NCBI GenBank assembly: GCA_034440515.1
Contig: JAWXCF010000120.1
Location: forward strand, 1-19,252
Length of the DNA: 19,252 nt
Reading direction: 5' to 3'
Source: JAWXCF01 sp034440515
Lineage (GTDB): Bacteria; Bacteroidota; Bacteroidia; CAILMK01
A model generated the notes under the pieces. It was not told where the DNA came from. It did not search any database and saw only the letters and a list, made by a program, of their open reading frames with translations. The position numbers were made by a program, and so were the translations under genes. Positions within the stretch are counted from its first letter, which is position 1; every line of letters starts with the position of its first letter. This document shows positions 1 to 6,859 of this stretch, piece after piece.

Positions 1-88
1 CTATTTATACTATTGTTATGTGTCATTATTATAAGTTTTTAGTTGTTGATTATTTACAAGAATCTATTGTCTATTGTTTAAATTAAAA

Positions 89-646
89 TTACTCGTCAAG
101 AGCTTTCAGTTTAGAAGTTATTCTGAATTTTTTCTTCAAATTTTTTCTAAATGCAGAATTCCAATTCAGCATAGCGGTTTTGCTTCTACGCCCCATTATC
201 TGCCAAGTTTTCCCTTTGCTGTTTATCTTTTCCCTACCGTACAGCCTTACTGTAATTTTTCTATCCTCGTTAATAAATATTGCATAAAGGGCTTCAACTT
301 TCCTATCGCTAAATTTCAAAATTTTGGCAAAGTCTTTACTTTTAGTATAATACACTTTACCGACCTCAGCATTATTCAATTCATCAAATAGAAATTCATA
401 ATCCTTAAGGTATTGCTCTACTATCTCGTGAACCTTTTTATTTTCATATTTTTCTGGCAAAGAGTCTATATAGTGCTCAGCTATAATAAGTGAATCGTCA
501 GGCATAGCCTCTACAAATTCTGCCATTTCAGGGTCATCTTGTGCCGACACTATTGTAGTAGTCAACGCTACAGCAATTAAACAAAGTACTGAAATAGTAA
601 ATTGTCTAAGTTTAATTAGCGGATGCATTTTGTATTTATGATTCAT
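89..646 (-). CDS. Small secreted protein of unknown function
   Basis: I do not recognise a family. From the ATG at 646 the protein is 185 residues; a second ATG at 628 gives 179. Reading further upstream reaches only a TTG at 667. After either ATG there is a basic stretch (KLRQ), a hydrophobic segment (ISVLCLIAVALTTTIV) and an SAQ-D cleavage-like site, which is a typical Sec signal peptide. The mature part is about 150 residues, acidic at first (DDPEMAEFVEAMPDD). It continues as a mixed alpha/beta region and ends in a strongly basic stretch around FRKNLKKKFRITSKLK. No lipobox, catalytic motif or membrane helix is visible in the mature part. A TAnnTTTG promoter core lies about 40 bases upstream. 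Periplasmic or outer-surface location is inferred from the signal peptide only. Confidence 0.7.
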   Translation of the reverse strand: MNHKYKMHPLIKLRQFTISVLCLIAVALTTTIVSAQDDPEMAEFVEAMPDDSLIIAEHYIDSLPEKYENKKVHEIVEQYLKDYEFLFDELNNAEVGKVYYTKSKDFAKILKFSDRKVEALYAIFINEDRKITVRLYGREKINSKGKTWQIMGRRSKTAMLNWNSAFRKNLKKKFRITSKLKALDE

Positions 647-684
647 AAGCAATATTTGTTTACACAAGTTAGCAAACTGTATTC

Positions 685-692
685 CAAATATA
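685..692 (-). promoter_or_regulatory. Bacteroidota -7 promoter core for the 89-646 gene
   Basis: The minus strand reads TATATTTG here, an exact match to the TAnnTTTG core of primary-sigma promoters in this phylum. It lies about 40 bases before the ATG at 646. No clear TTTG is seen at the -33 position, only a T-rich run. Confidence 0.5.
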
Positions 693-823
693 CAAACCTA
701 AAAAACCTTAAAAAAGTATATGAAGCAAACTTCTAATGTGATGTGTGCTGGGCAACTGCCGCTACAAAGAAGTTAATTTTTGTAAGGTCTATTTGATAAT
801 ACCTAATTTCAATATATGGCTAA

Positions 824-1093
824 CTACAGACTTTGTAATGCTCTGCCCTTGGCCCTCAACAAGATGTAAACAGAAATCCCCAAGTAATAGACTAAAAATG
901 GGGTAAAATTACCATACTTTAATGCTATAATGGGTGTAATAACAAAGCCCAAGATTGGCGACAATAACATTAGAAACAATGCAACACCAGTATGAATATG
1001 GGCATTTAAGACTTGAAATATTTGGCTAGCTGATATAAATATCGACATTAATAAACTAATCACTCCAAATGTTATATACAGTCTTGCTTTCAT
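824..1093 (-). CDS. Small three-helix membrane protein, unknown function
   Basis: From the ATG at 1093 this is an 89-residue protein beginning MKARLYITFG. The frame stays open upstream to a TTG at 1144, but those 17 residues (with KLPERVKGTNCKN) are hydrophilic and look untranslated. Three hydrophobic stretches fit transmembrane helices: ITFGVISLLMSIFISASQIF, a run around VALFLMLLSPILGFVITPIIAL, and FLVYYLGISVYILL. A short basic tail (RAKGRALQSL) follows, expected on the cytoplasmic side. No family is recognised and no partner gene is adjacent. It could be a generic small inner-membrane protein, and expression is not certain because no good promoter core was found upstream. Confidence 0.5.
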   Translation of the reverse strand: MKARLYITFGVISLLMSIFISASQIFQVLNAHIHTGVALFLMLLSPILGFVITPIIALKYGNFTPFLVYYLGISVYILLRAKGRALQSL

Positions 1094-1160
1094 ATTCTTA
1101 CAGTTAGTTCCCTTTACTCGTTCCGGCAACTTATAGTAAATCAATTAAAAGGAAAATTGT

Positions 1161-1180
1161 TTAGAATAATTTAGAATAAT
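1161..1180. repeat. 10-bp tandem duplication
   Basis: TTAGAATAAT is present twice in direct, perfect succession in the AT-rich gap between the membrane-protein gene and the histidine kinase gene. The rest of the gap (1181-1341) is AT-rich. It contains only a weak inverted repeat, TTCCAAA (1285-1291) with TTTGGAA (1306-1312), just past the kinase stop, which might act as a poor terminator for that gene. Confidence 0.5.
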
Positions 1181-1341
1181 AGACATTAAAATAATATTAA
1201 TTCTAATAATAATCGTATTACTTATATATAATGAGGATTAGTAAAGTAATATAATGCAATTTAGGAAGTCATCAGATAATAATTTTCCAAATTAAAGCAA
1301 TTATTTTTGGAATTACTTAAAATTTATCTCTTGCACCTGAA

Positions 1342-2541
1342 TTAGAATATTTCTTTACTCTCTCTGCGTGCATCGGGTATATACACCCCTATTTGGGTAC
1401 CTTCTTTAGGTCGGCTATACAGCATCACTTCTCCATTTAGTCTTTGTATCACTTCTTTCACCAGATATAGCCCTAAACCGCTGCCGCTGGCAGTATTTTG
1501 CCCGCGATAAAACATATCCCAGACTTTTTTTTGCTGTTTACACTCTATACCTTGACCGTTATCGTATATGATAATGCACAAACCATAGGCCATTCTTTGT
1601 ACTTGCATAATTACATAAGGCTCCTCTACATCAGCCCTATAAAACTTATAGGCATTATTAACTAGATTATTTATAATTAAACTGATGGATCTATAATCGC
1701 TGTACAGAGTTAGGTTTAGCTCTGTCTCTAAATATTGCGTCATTATTTTTGATTCACCCGTAATGTGTGCTTGCTTAATAATGGCGTCTTGAAATATCTG
1801 CTTTAGGTCTATAATTTGGTTTTCTTGCTCTAATCTTACGTTTTGCGCATAGTGTATTATGTCTCGCACATAGTTATCTATCATATTTACACGACTTTTC
1901 ACCATACTGCAGTAATCTTTTATTTCGTGTAAGCTTACATCTTCATCTGTTGCCAGATTCATTAGCCCCAATATACTCATTAGTGGGCCTCGTATCTCGT
2001 GACTGGCACTGTAAACAAATCTGTCTAGCTCAGCATTTACTTTTTGTAATTCTTGGTTCTGCAAAGTTAATTGTCTTTCCTTTTCTGCTAGTGGGGTAAT
2101 GTCTGTAATGTAGCCAGTATATACGGCTTGTTTACCTAAATCGTTATATATGATTTGTCCTGAATCTTGTACCACCCTTAAACCCCCGTCTTTGTGATGA
2201 ATGCGATATTGAATTTGATAGTTTTTATTTTGATGAGTTTTTTGCAACAGATTTTTTTGAATGATTATCATATCATCTGCGTGCACTAGATTGTTTAGAT
2301 TTAATACATTAATGCCACTAAATGCTTCACGCTCATACCCTGATATTTCTTTACAACCAGGAGATATGTACTCAATTGTTCTTAATTCATTTGCCTGACA
2401 CTGATATACTATTCCTTGAAATCCATTCATTAATCCGTGCATCAACGCAGGATCACTCCAAGTATTTGGCAAATCATTGTTGCCAGTTATCAAGGGACTG
2501 TCAGAAACAGGCTTAATGAATGATTGGTTGTTAATAGTCAT
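1342..2541 (-). CDS. PAS-domain sensor histidine kinase (orphan)
   Basis: A 399-residue kinase with no signal peptide or membrane helix, so probably cytoplasmic. Residues about 30-150 form a PAS fold: YISPGCKEISGYERE, then a PAC-like HHKDGGLRVVQDSGQIIYND...GYITDIT. A short coiled coil (about 152-172) leads to the HisKA domain with H-box SASHEIRGPL, phosphoacceptor His181. The HATPase_c domain shows the N-box (NNLVNNAYKF, 291-300), G1 box (DNGQG, 327-331), F-box (MFYRG) and G2 box (GSGLGLYLVKEV, 353-364). All residues needed for ATP binding and autophosphorylation are present. HEIRGP, with Gly where HELRTP has Thr, is common in Bacteroidota kinases (family knowledge). No response regulator lies next to it, so the partner and signal are unknown. 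The ATG at 2541 gives a full PAS domain. Confidence 0.92.
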   Translation of the reverse strand: MTINNQSFIKPVSDSPLITGNNDLPNTWSDPALMHGLMNGFQGIVYQCQANELRTIEYISPGCKEISGYEREAFSGINVLNLNNLVHADDMIIIQKNLLQKTHQNKNYQIQYRIHHKDGGLRVVQDSGQIIYNDLGKQAVYTGYITDITPLAEKERQLTLQNQELQKVNAELDRFVYSASHEIRGPLMSILGLMNLATDEDVSLHEIKDYCSMVKSRVNMIDNYVRDIIHYAQNVRLEQENQIIDLKQIFQDAIIKQAHITGESKIMTQYLETELNLTLYSDYRSISLIINNLVNNAYKFYRADVEEPYVIMQVQRMAYGLCIIIYDNGQGIECKQQKKVWDMFYRGQNTASGSGLGLYLVKEVIQRLNGEVMLYSRPKEGTQIGVYIPDARRESKEIF

Positions 2542-2877
2542 ATAAATAGTATTCAGTTTAATTTTCTGCTAAAAAATTATCCTGTGAGGCTAAAGTTACT
2601 GATAAATGCTTAGCGCTTTTAGTAAAATGTAGTTGCCTTACCCTGACCATACTTAACGTATTTGAATACAGGGTAAGTGGCACTACCTTAACCTAAAACG
2701 ACCTTAATACTGTAAAAGTAAAATATTTATAATTATCGCTAAAATTTTGATATTAACACATTAGTTCATTTTAGTACCAATTATGCACACACTTGACAGT
2801 GTTGGGTAATTTCTTAATTCAGTTAATTAGTTTTTCAGCCTTAAAAAGTTAGTATAACCTAACTAATATTAGGGCAT
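2542..2877. other. Intergenic region with several inverted repeats
   Basis: There is no convincing ORF and no exact TAnnTTTG core on the minus strand ahead of the kinase; the nearest is TAACTTTA. Three hairpins are visible. The large one at 2634-2682 is listed separately. ACACT-tgac-AGTGT lies at 2789-2802 and AGTTAG-tataac-CTAACT at 2847-2864. None has a U-tract. The rest is AT-rich and unremarkable. Confidence 0.5.
2634..2682. repeat. Long imperfect inverted repeat upstream of histidine kinase
   Basis: TGCC-TTACCCTG (2634-2645) pairs with CAGGGTAA-gt-GGCA (2669-2682): eight perfect base pairs, then four more after a two-base bulge. The 23-base loop contains a further ATAC...GTAT pairing. 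It lies about 90-140 bases before the kinase start. It could be an operator, a leader hairpin of the kinase mRNA or a cruciform; there is no U-tract, so a terminator is unlikely. Confidence 0.5.
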
Positions 2878-2903
2878 AAAAAAAGGAACCGAGAGGCTCC
2901 TTT
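2878..2903 (-). terminator. Intrinsic terminator of tRNA-Lys
   Basis: On the minus strand AAAGGAGCC pairs with GGTTCCTTT around a TCTC tetraloop (one G-T wobble) and runs into a T-tract of seven bases. It follows the tRNA 3' end by 14 bases. Confidence 0.9.
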
Positions 2904-2917
2904 CTATATAGTTTGTG

Positions 2918-2990
2918 TGATTTCGCTGGGGTTCGAACCCAGGACCCATACATTAAAAGTGTATTGCTCTACCAGCTGAGCTACGAAATC
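2918..2990 (-). tRNA. tRNA-Lys (anticodon UUU)
   Basis: A complete 73-nt cloverleaf on the minus strand. The acceptor stem GATTTCG pairs with CGAAATC and has discriminator A. The D-arm is GCTC/GAGC with loop AGCTGGTA. The anticodon stem ATACA/TGTAT encloses loop CTTTTAA, giving anticodon TTT, which reads lysine AAA/AAG. The T-arm is CTGGG/CCCAG with loop TTCGAAC. The 3' CCA is not encoded (the genome reads CAC after the discriminator), so it must be added after transcription. The gene has its own promoter and terminator and stands alone. Confidence 0.98.
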
Positions 2991-3016
2991 ATATTTCCTT
3001 TTTTCTTAAGGGAATG

Positions 3017-3043
3017 CAAAGGTATATATTTATATCTTACAAA
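3017..3043 (-). promoter_or_regulatory. Promoter of tRNA-Lys
   Basis: The minus strand shows TACCTTTG (3017-3024), an exact TAnnTTTG core 26 bases before the tRNA 5' end. TTTG sits at 3040-3043. The 15-base spacer is shorter than the usual 17-23, so the -33 assignment is less sure than the core. Confidence 0.6.
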
Positions 3044-3103
3044 ACTATTCCTATGAACATAATTAATTATAAATTGTTTTAAGAAAAGTTAAATAATTGA
3101 ATA

Positions 3104-4819
3104 TTATTTAATTAGCTCCCAAATTTTCGCCTCATCACCCAATCCATCTGGCTCGCTGTGTAGTAGTTTAGCGTGACTAGGTACACTTTTAGCTAAAAAC
3201 TCCGCCAATTGTGGGTCAATACCAAGACCACTACCAGTGGTGAGTAAGTGGGTTATTTTTTGTCTATTTAGTACAGCTACAATGCTATCGGGCGTTTGCA
3301 TATTTGGGTCACTTAGTGCCTTTAGGTCTGGCTTAATAAAGTTAAGATTACCAGCAAATACGGTAGCCTCTCTGTTTCTTGCTGTTCCAGTTATAGCTTG
3401 AGCAGGTAAATTACTGCCAATCCAAGCGGCAGCCTTTAGGTAAGCAGTAGTTGGTTCATCATAATTGTGATAAACATTGCCACCTAGTGCAGCTGAAAAA
3501 CCTCCACGGGTTTTTTTACTGGTCGTTAAGGTAGTTCCGATTTCAATAATTAATACCAGTCCAGCAAGTACTACCCCCAACAAACTAAGTATGGGCAATT
3601 TGCGCATTCTACCCAGACCATCTAGTCCATAAACTACGCCAGCTAATAAAAATGGAAGGAATATAATGACGTATCGGTCTTGATTCCAATAGGTTTGAAT
3701 TAGAAAACTTACATTACACAATGCCCCTACATACAGTAAAATGTAAAATAGGTACTTATTCTGTCGCCAAGTAACCCAAAGTGCTAATATGAACACAATT
3801 AGGAACATAATGCTAAGAAGGGCATTCGGTTTTATTGCCTTTTGAGGATCTAATTCAGTAGATTTTTCAGTAGTAAATAGTGTGGGATTACCTGTACCAC
3901 GTATGCCTAATGTTTTGTATATGTGAATGCTAACGTATTGACCAAAATTTGTAGTGTATCTGTTTATAAATCCATTTACGTTATCATAACCTTGACTTGG
4001 GTCATCGTGTTTTTTGCGGAGTTGTTGCTCTATTTGACCTGTAGTTACATTGCCAAATACTACCCTAACACTAAGTTCGTAGGCTACCTTAGTCACAACA
4101 AAAAAGCCAATGGCTAAAAATAGCGCCATCCATTGTTTGCGAAATGCGAAATAAGCCACGAATGCCACTGCAGCAAATAGGGCTACATTCTTAGTAATGG
4201 TTAACAGTAGAAAGCAGATTGAAAATATTATCCAATAGGGGATTTGTTGCGCTAGTTTACTACCAGGCTTATCAATTTTATCTATTAACTTAAAAAATGC
4301 CCAAAAACTAAGCGTTTGCATAAACATAAAAAAACTCTCTGTAAATGTGCTACTGCCATAAACCAATATGTAGGCATTAAAGGCAAATACTGCCATAGTA
4401 ATACACAGAAATAAAGCAGGGATGCGCTTACGAAGAGTATAGTATAGCAATATTTGTTGGCCAATCATCAATACAAAGCTGGCAAACTTGAATAGCAATA
4501 GTTTTACCCCAAACACCTTAATAAGCATTACCAAAAAGAATGGATAAAGCGAACCCTGATAGGTAGGATAGGCTCTATTAGCTATCACACTTAGGGCATT
4601 AGCTACATAAGTAGCATCGTCTGTAGCAAATGACAATCTAGTATCGAAAAGTAGCGCGCCAAACAATGCTGTAATACCAACCAATACCCAGGCTATGATG
4701 TGAATCTTTGGCATAAGCCACAAGTCTATTCTGTCTGTAATAGGGATTGCAACACTTTGTGTGGGTGCTGCGTTTTTGCCACTATTTTTATCTACTTTAC
4801 TATTAGTAATTTTTGCCAT
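3104..4819 (-). CDS. GT-C fold membrane glycosyltransferase-like protein (ArnT/PMT type)
   Basis: A 571-residue polytopic membrane protein, probably in the inner membrane. After a hydrophilic, lysine-rich N-terminus (1-38) the first helix (about 40-58) ends in a loop with SFATDDATYVANA. The acidic pair D67-D68, followed by YPTYQGSLYPFFL, is the layout of the first periplasmic loop of GT-C enzymes (dolichyl/undecaprenyl-phosphate sugar transferases such as ArnT and PMT_2). There the acidic pair binds metal or acts in catalysis. About ten further hydrophobic stretches run to residue 440, with TFTES (158-162) in a second loop. The last 130 residues are soluble and periplasmic-like. The sugar donor and acceptor cannot be told from sequence. 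A MarR-type regulator lies 68 bases upstream on the same strand and may be co-transcribed or control it. Family call is by layout, not strong identity. Confidence 0.72.
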   Translation of the reverse strand: MAKITNSKVDKNSGKNAAPTQSVAIPITDRIDLWLMPKIHIIAWVLVGITALFGALLFDTRLSFATDDATYVANALSVIANRAYPTYQGSLYPFFLVMLIKVFGVKLLLFKFASFVLMIGQQILLYYTLRKRIPALFLCITMAVFAFNAYILVYGSSTFTESFFMFMQTLSFWAFFKLIDKIDKPGSKLAQQIPYWIIFSICFLLLTITKNVALFAAVAFVAYFAFRKQWMALFLAIGFFVVTKVAYELSVRVVFGNVTTGQIEQQLRKKHDDPSQGYDNVNGFINRYTTNFGQYVSIHIYKTLGIRGTGNPTLFTTEKSTELDPQKAIKPNALLSIMFLIVFILALWVTWRQNKYLFYILLYVGALCNVSFLIQTYWNQDRYVIIFLPFLLAGVVYGLDGLGRMRKLPILSLLGVVLAGLVLIIEIGTTLTTSKKTRGGFSAALGGNVYHNYDEPTTAYLKAAAWIGSNLPAQAITGTARNREATVFAGNLNFIKPDLKALSDPNMQTPDSIVAVLNRQKITHLLTTGSGLGIDPQLAEFLAKSVPSHAKLLHSEPDGLGDEAKIWELIK

Positions 4820-4839
4820 TATGCGTTTAGCTGATTTGG

Positions 4840-4847
4840 CAAAAATA
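4840..4847 (-). promoter_or_regulatory. Possible -7 core before the glycosyltransferase gene
   Basis: The minus strand reads TATTTTTG, which fits TAnnTTTG, 20 bases before the ATG at 4819 in the short gap after the MarR gene. No TTTG is seen at -33, so independent transcription is only a possibility. Confidence 0.35.
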
Positions 4848-4887
4848 TTGGTTACAAACCAGATTAGTACGCTATTGTGAAATTGTG

Positions 4888-5469
4888 CTAGTTTGCAACT
4901 GGCGTAGTATCAGTATCAATTTTATTTGCCTGTTTGTACAGTTTTGACAAGCTTTTCATAAATATTTCGCTTTTTTTACCAAGTCTATCAAAAAACTCTT
5001 GGTCTGATGCTAAAACTGTATGGGCATAAGTTTCTATCCAGTCTGTACCTGCCTTAGTTATTTTTACGGCTTTGCTTCTGCTATCTGACTTGCCCTGAGT
5101 ACGGCTTATGTACTTTTTCTTCTCCAAAGCTTCTAGCATTTGACTAATCATCATTTTGTCCATAGCTGTAATGCTGGCTATAGATTGCTGTGTTAATTCA
5201 GTCTCAGTTTCTTCATTAAAATGTATTGATGACAATACAATGAATTGAGGGTAGGTAAGTCCAGTAGATTCTAATGCAATACGTAGGTGCCTTTGCCAAC
5301 GCAGGCTAACTTGATATATCATATATCCAGCACTGTATATTACCCCTTTCTCTGGCTCATCATCTATAGTAGAGTTAGCTTCAGATTCACGAAGTGTAAA
5401 AGAACTCATTGGGAAATTTAATTCCCTATCTTTTACTATTTTATCTTTCTTTTTTGACTTTTTAGTCAT
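4888..5469 (-). CDS. MarR-family transcriptional regulator
   Basis: A 193-residue protein. Residues 1-42 are an extra charged tail (MTKKSKKKDKIVKDREL...). The MarR core begins at GYMIYQVSLRWQRHLRIALESTGLTYPQFIVLSSI (48-82). Next come the winged-helix segment ELTQQSIASITAMDKMMISQMLEALEKKKYISR (91-123) and the wing RTQGKSDSRSKAVKITKAG (123-141), with the usual D-R pair (D129, R131). A C-terminal helix for dimerisation follows. MarR proteins bind palindromic operators as dimers and respond to small ligands or oxidation (family knowledge); the ligand is unknown. It has an exact Bacteroidota promoter core 27 bases upstream. It probably controls itself and perhaps the adjacent glycosyltransferase gene. 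Confidence 0.9.
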   Translation of the reverse strand: MTKKSKKKDKIVKDRELNFPMSSFTLRESEANSTIDDEPEKGVIYSAGYMIYQVSLRWQRHLRIALESTGLTYPQFIVLSSIHFNEETETELTQQSIASITAMDKMMISQMLEALEKKKYISRTQGKSDSRSKAVKITKAGTDWIETYAHTVLASDQEFFDRLGKKSEIFMKSLSKLYKQANKIDTDTTPVAN

Positions 5470-5495
5470 TGTCCTAATCTGAAATTATGGCACTC

Positions 5496-5529
5496 CAAAG
5501 GTAAATAAAGCCACAATACCCATAGTCAA
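5496..5529 (-). promoter_or_regulatory. Promoter of the MarR gene
   Basis: The minus strand shows TACCTTTG (5496-5503), an exact TAnnTTTG core. TTG at 5527-5529 lies 23 bases upstream, at the long end of the usual spacing. The ATG follows the core by 26 bases. Confidence 0.55.
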
Positions 5530-5598
5530 GGCAACATAATGTTAACATTGGTTACTGTCTAAATGTAAATATTTGAAAGTGATATAGTTTAACTAAGT

Positions 5599-6792
5599 TT
5601 ACAATATCTGAAGTACGAGCCCTTTTAAATATTCACCCTCTGGATGATAGATACTAATGGGATGGTCGGGGGGCTGATGTAATTGGTGGATAATTCTGAC
5701 GTGCCTGCGAGCATCTGCTGCTGCACCAAATACAATTTTTCTAAATAGTTCTGTACTGATGTTTTGTGAACAACTATAGGTGAAGATGATGCCGTTTGTT
5801 GCTATTTTTCTAAATGCCTGTAGGTTAATTTGTTTATACCCACGTGTGGCATTTTTTACAGCTTTTTGGCTTTTGGCAAATGCGGGTGGGTCTAATACGA
5901 TAATGTCAAACTCGTTGTCCGGCATTTCCTTCAAATATTCGAAGCAATCTGCGGTGACACTGGTATGATTCCCTATATCAGGATAGTTTATGGTTACATT
6001 TTCATTGCACTGCCTAATAGCATCAGCCATAATGTCAACACTGACCACTCTCGTGGCACCTCCACGCAGGGCATATAAACTAAATCCGCCTGAATAGCTA
6101 AATGTATTTAACACAGTTTTGCCTTTACTATATTGCTCTAGCAGAGCTCTATTGTCTCTTTGATCTATAAAAAAGCCTGTCTTTTGCCCCGATTTATAAT
6201 TTATGTTAAACTTTAGCCCATTTTCTATTATCTGAACAGTGTCTTCATCAGTATTTCCACTCAGATTCGCACTTTCTGGTCTGGTATCTTCTAATACGTG
6301 GGCACTTGTCTTAGCCTTGATGAATTGATTGGTATAACCAATGTTATGTAGTCCTTGGGTAATCAAGTCAAGCTTACGCTCAATGCCTACTATTAGTATT
6401 TGCAATACGACAACGGTGTTATATACATCTATTATTAATCCTGGCAGTTGGTCACCCTCTGCGTGAATTAATCTATAGGCGTTGGTCTGGTTGACATCAA
6501 ACAGTTCTCTTCTTAATGTAACTGCCTCAGTAAATCTATTTTGCCACCAAGCAACAGTATCTATATCTTCCAATTCTTGGGCAAAAGTGAGCATCCTTAG
6601 GCTGATGGTACTTCTGCTGCTAAAGAATGCCTGACCCAATAGTTCACCCTTACTGTCACAGACTGCAACCACTTCACCCTCTGCTACATCAGTAGGCATT
6701 GCTTGCAATGCACCACTAAATACCCAGGGATGACGGTTATATAACGACCGCTCTCTTCCAGCTTTTAATAAAATCTTTGGGTATTCTGCCAT
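5599..6792 (-). CDS. rlmI: 23S rRNA (cytosine-C5) methyltransferase RlmI-like
   Basis: From the ATG at 6792 the protein is 397 residues, close to the 396 of E. coli RlmI, which makes m5C1962 in 23S rRNA using S-adenosylmethionine. Residue numbers below count from an upstream TTG at 6810. An N-terminal PUA domain starts at PKILLKAGRERSLYNRHPWVFSGAL. A central RlmI-type domain follows (VYNTVVVLQ...; SGQKTGFFIDQRDNR). The Rossmann methyltransferase has the SAM loop VLNTFSYSGGFSLYALRGGA (233-252), the acidic residue in VVSVDIM, the DPPAF motif (307-311) and the catalytic-type Cys in TYSCS (C347). The TTG at 6810 lies inside a promoter core, so the start is the ATG at 6801 or, better matching the family, 6792. 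The product acts on ribosomes in the cytoplasm. Confidence 0.92.
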   Translation of the reverse strand: MAEYPKILLKAGRERSLYNRHPWVFSGALQAMPTDVAEGEVVAVCDSKGELLGQAFFSSRSTISLRMLTFAQELEDIDTVAWWQNRFTEAVTLRRELFDVNQTNAYRLIHAEGDQLPGLIIDVYNTVVVLQILIVGIERKLDLITQGLHNIGYTNQFIKAKTSAHVLEDTRPESANLSGNTDEDTVQIIENGLKFNINYKSGQKTGFFIDQRDNRALLEQYSKGKTVLNTFSYSGGFSLYALRGGATRVVSVDIMADAIRQCNENVTINYPDIGNHTSVTADCFEYLKEMPDNEFDIIVLDPPAFAKSQKAVKNATRGYKQINLQAFRKIATNGIIFTYSCSQNISTELFRKIVFGAAADARRHVRIIHQLHQPPDHPISIYHPEGEYLKGLVLQIL

Positions 6793-6807
6793 AAGTTGCA
6801 TCTGGTA

Positions 6808-6815
6808 CAAAAGTA
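6808..6815 (-). promoter_or_regulatory. rlmI: -7 promoter core for rlmI
   Basis: The minus strand reads TACTTTTG, an exact TAnnTTTG. Transcription would begin near 6802, leaving only about 10 bases before the ATG at 6792, so the message is nearly leaderless. No matching TTTG is seen at -33. Confidence 0.45.
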
Positions 6816-6859
6816 CGTTTCGTTAGATAGAAGACACTATTAGAGTGATAGGCTATAGG

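Noticed and set aside
74..391. Plus-strand 105-residue ORF at the left end
   Set aside because: It is antisense to the secreted protein with a clear signal peptide and promoter, and its Phe-rich translation is that of an antisense frame.
5532..5560. Second Pho box near the MarR gene, around TGTTAACATTGGTTAC
   Set aside because: It contains a single TTAACA without an 11-bp-spaced direct repeat.
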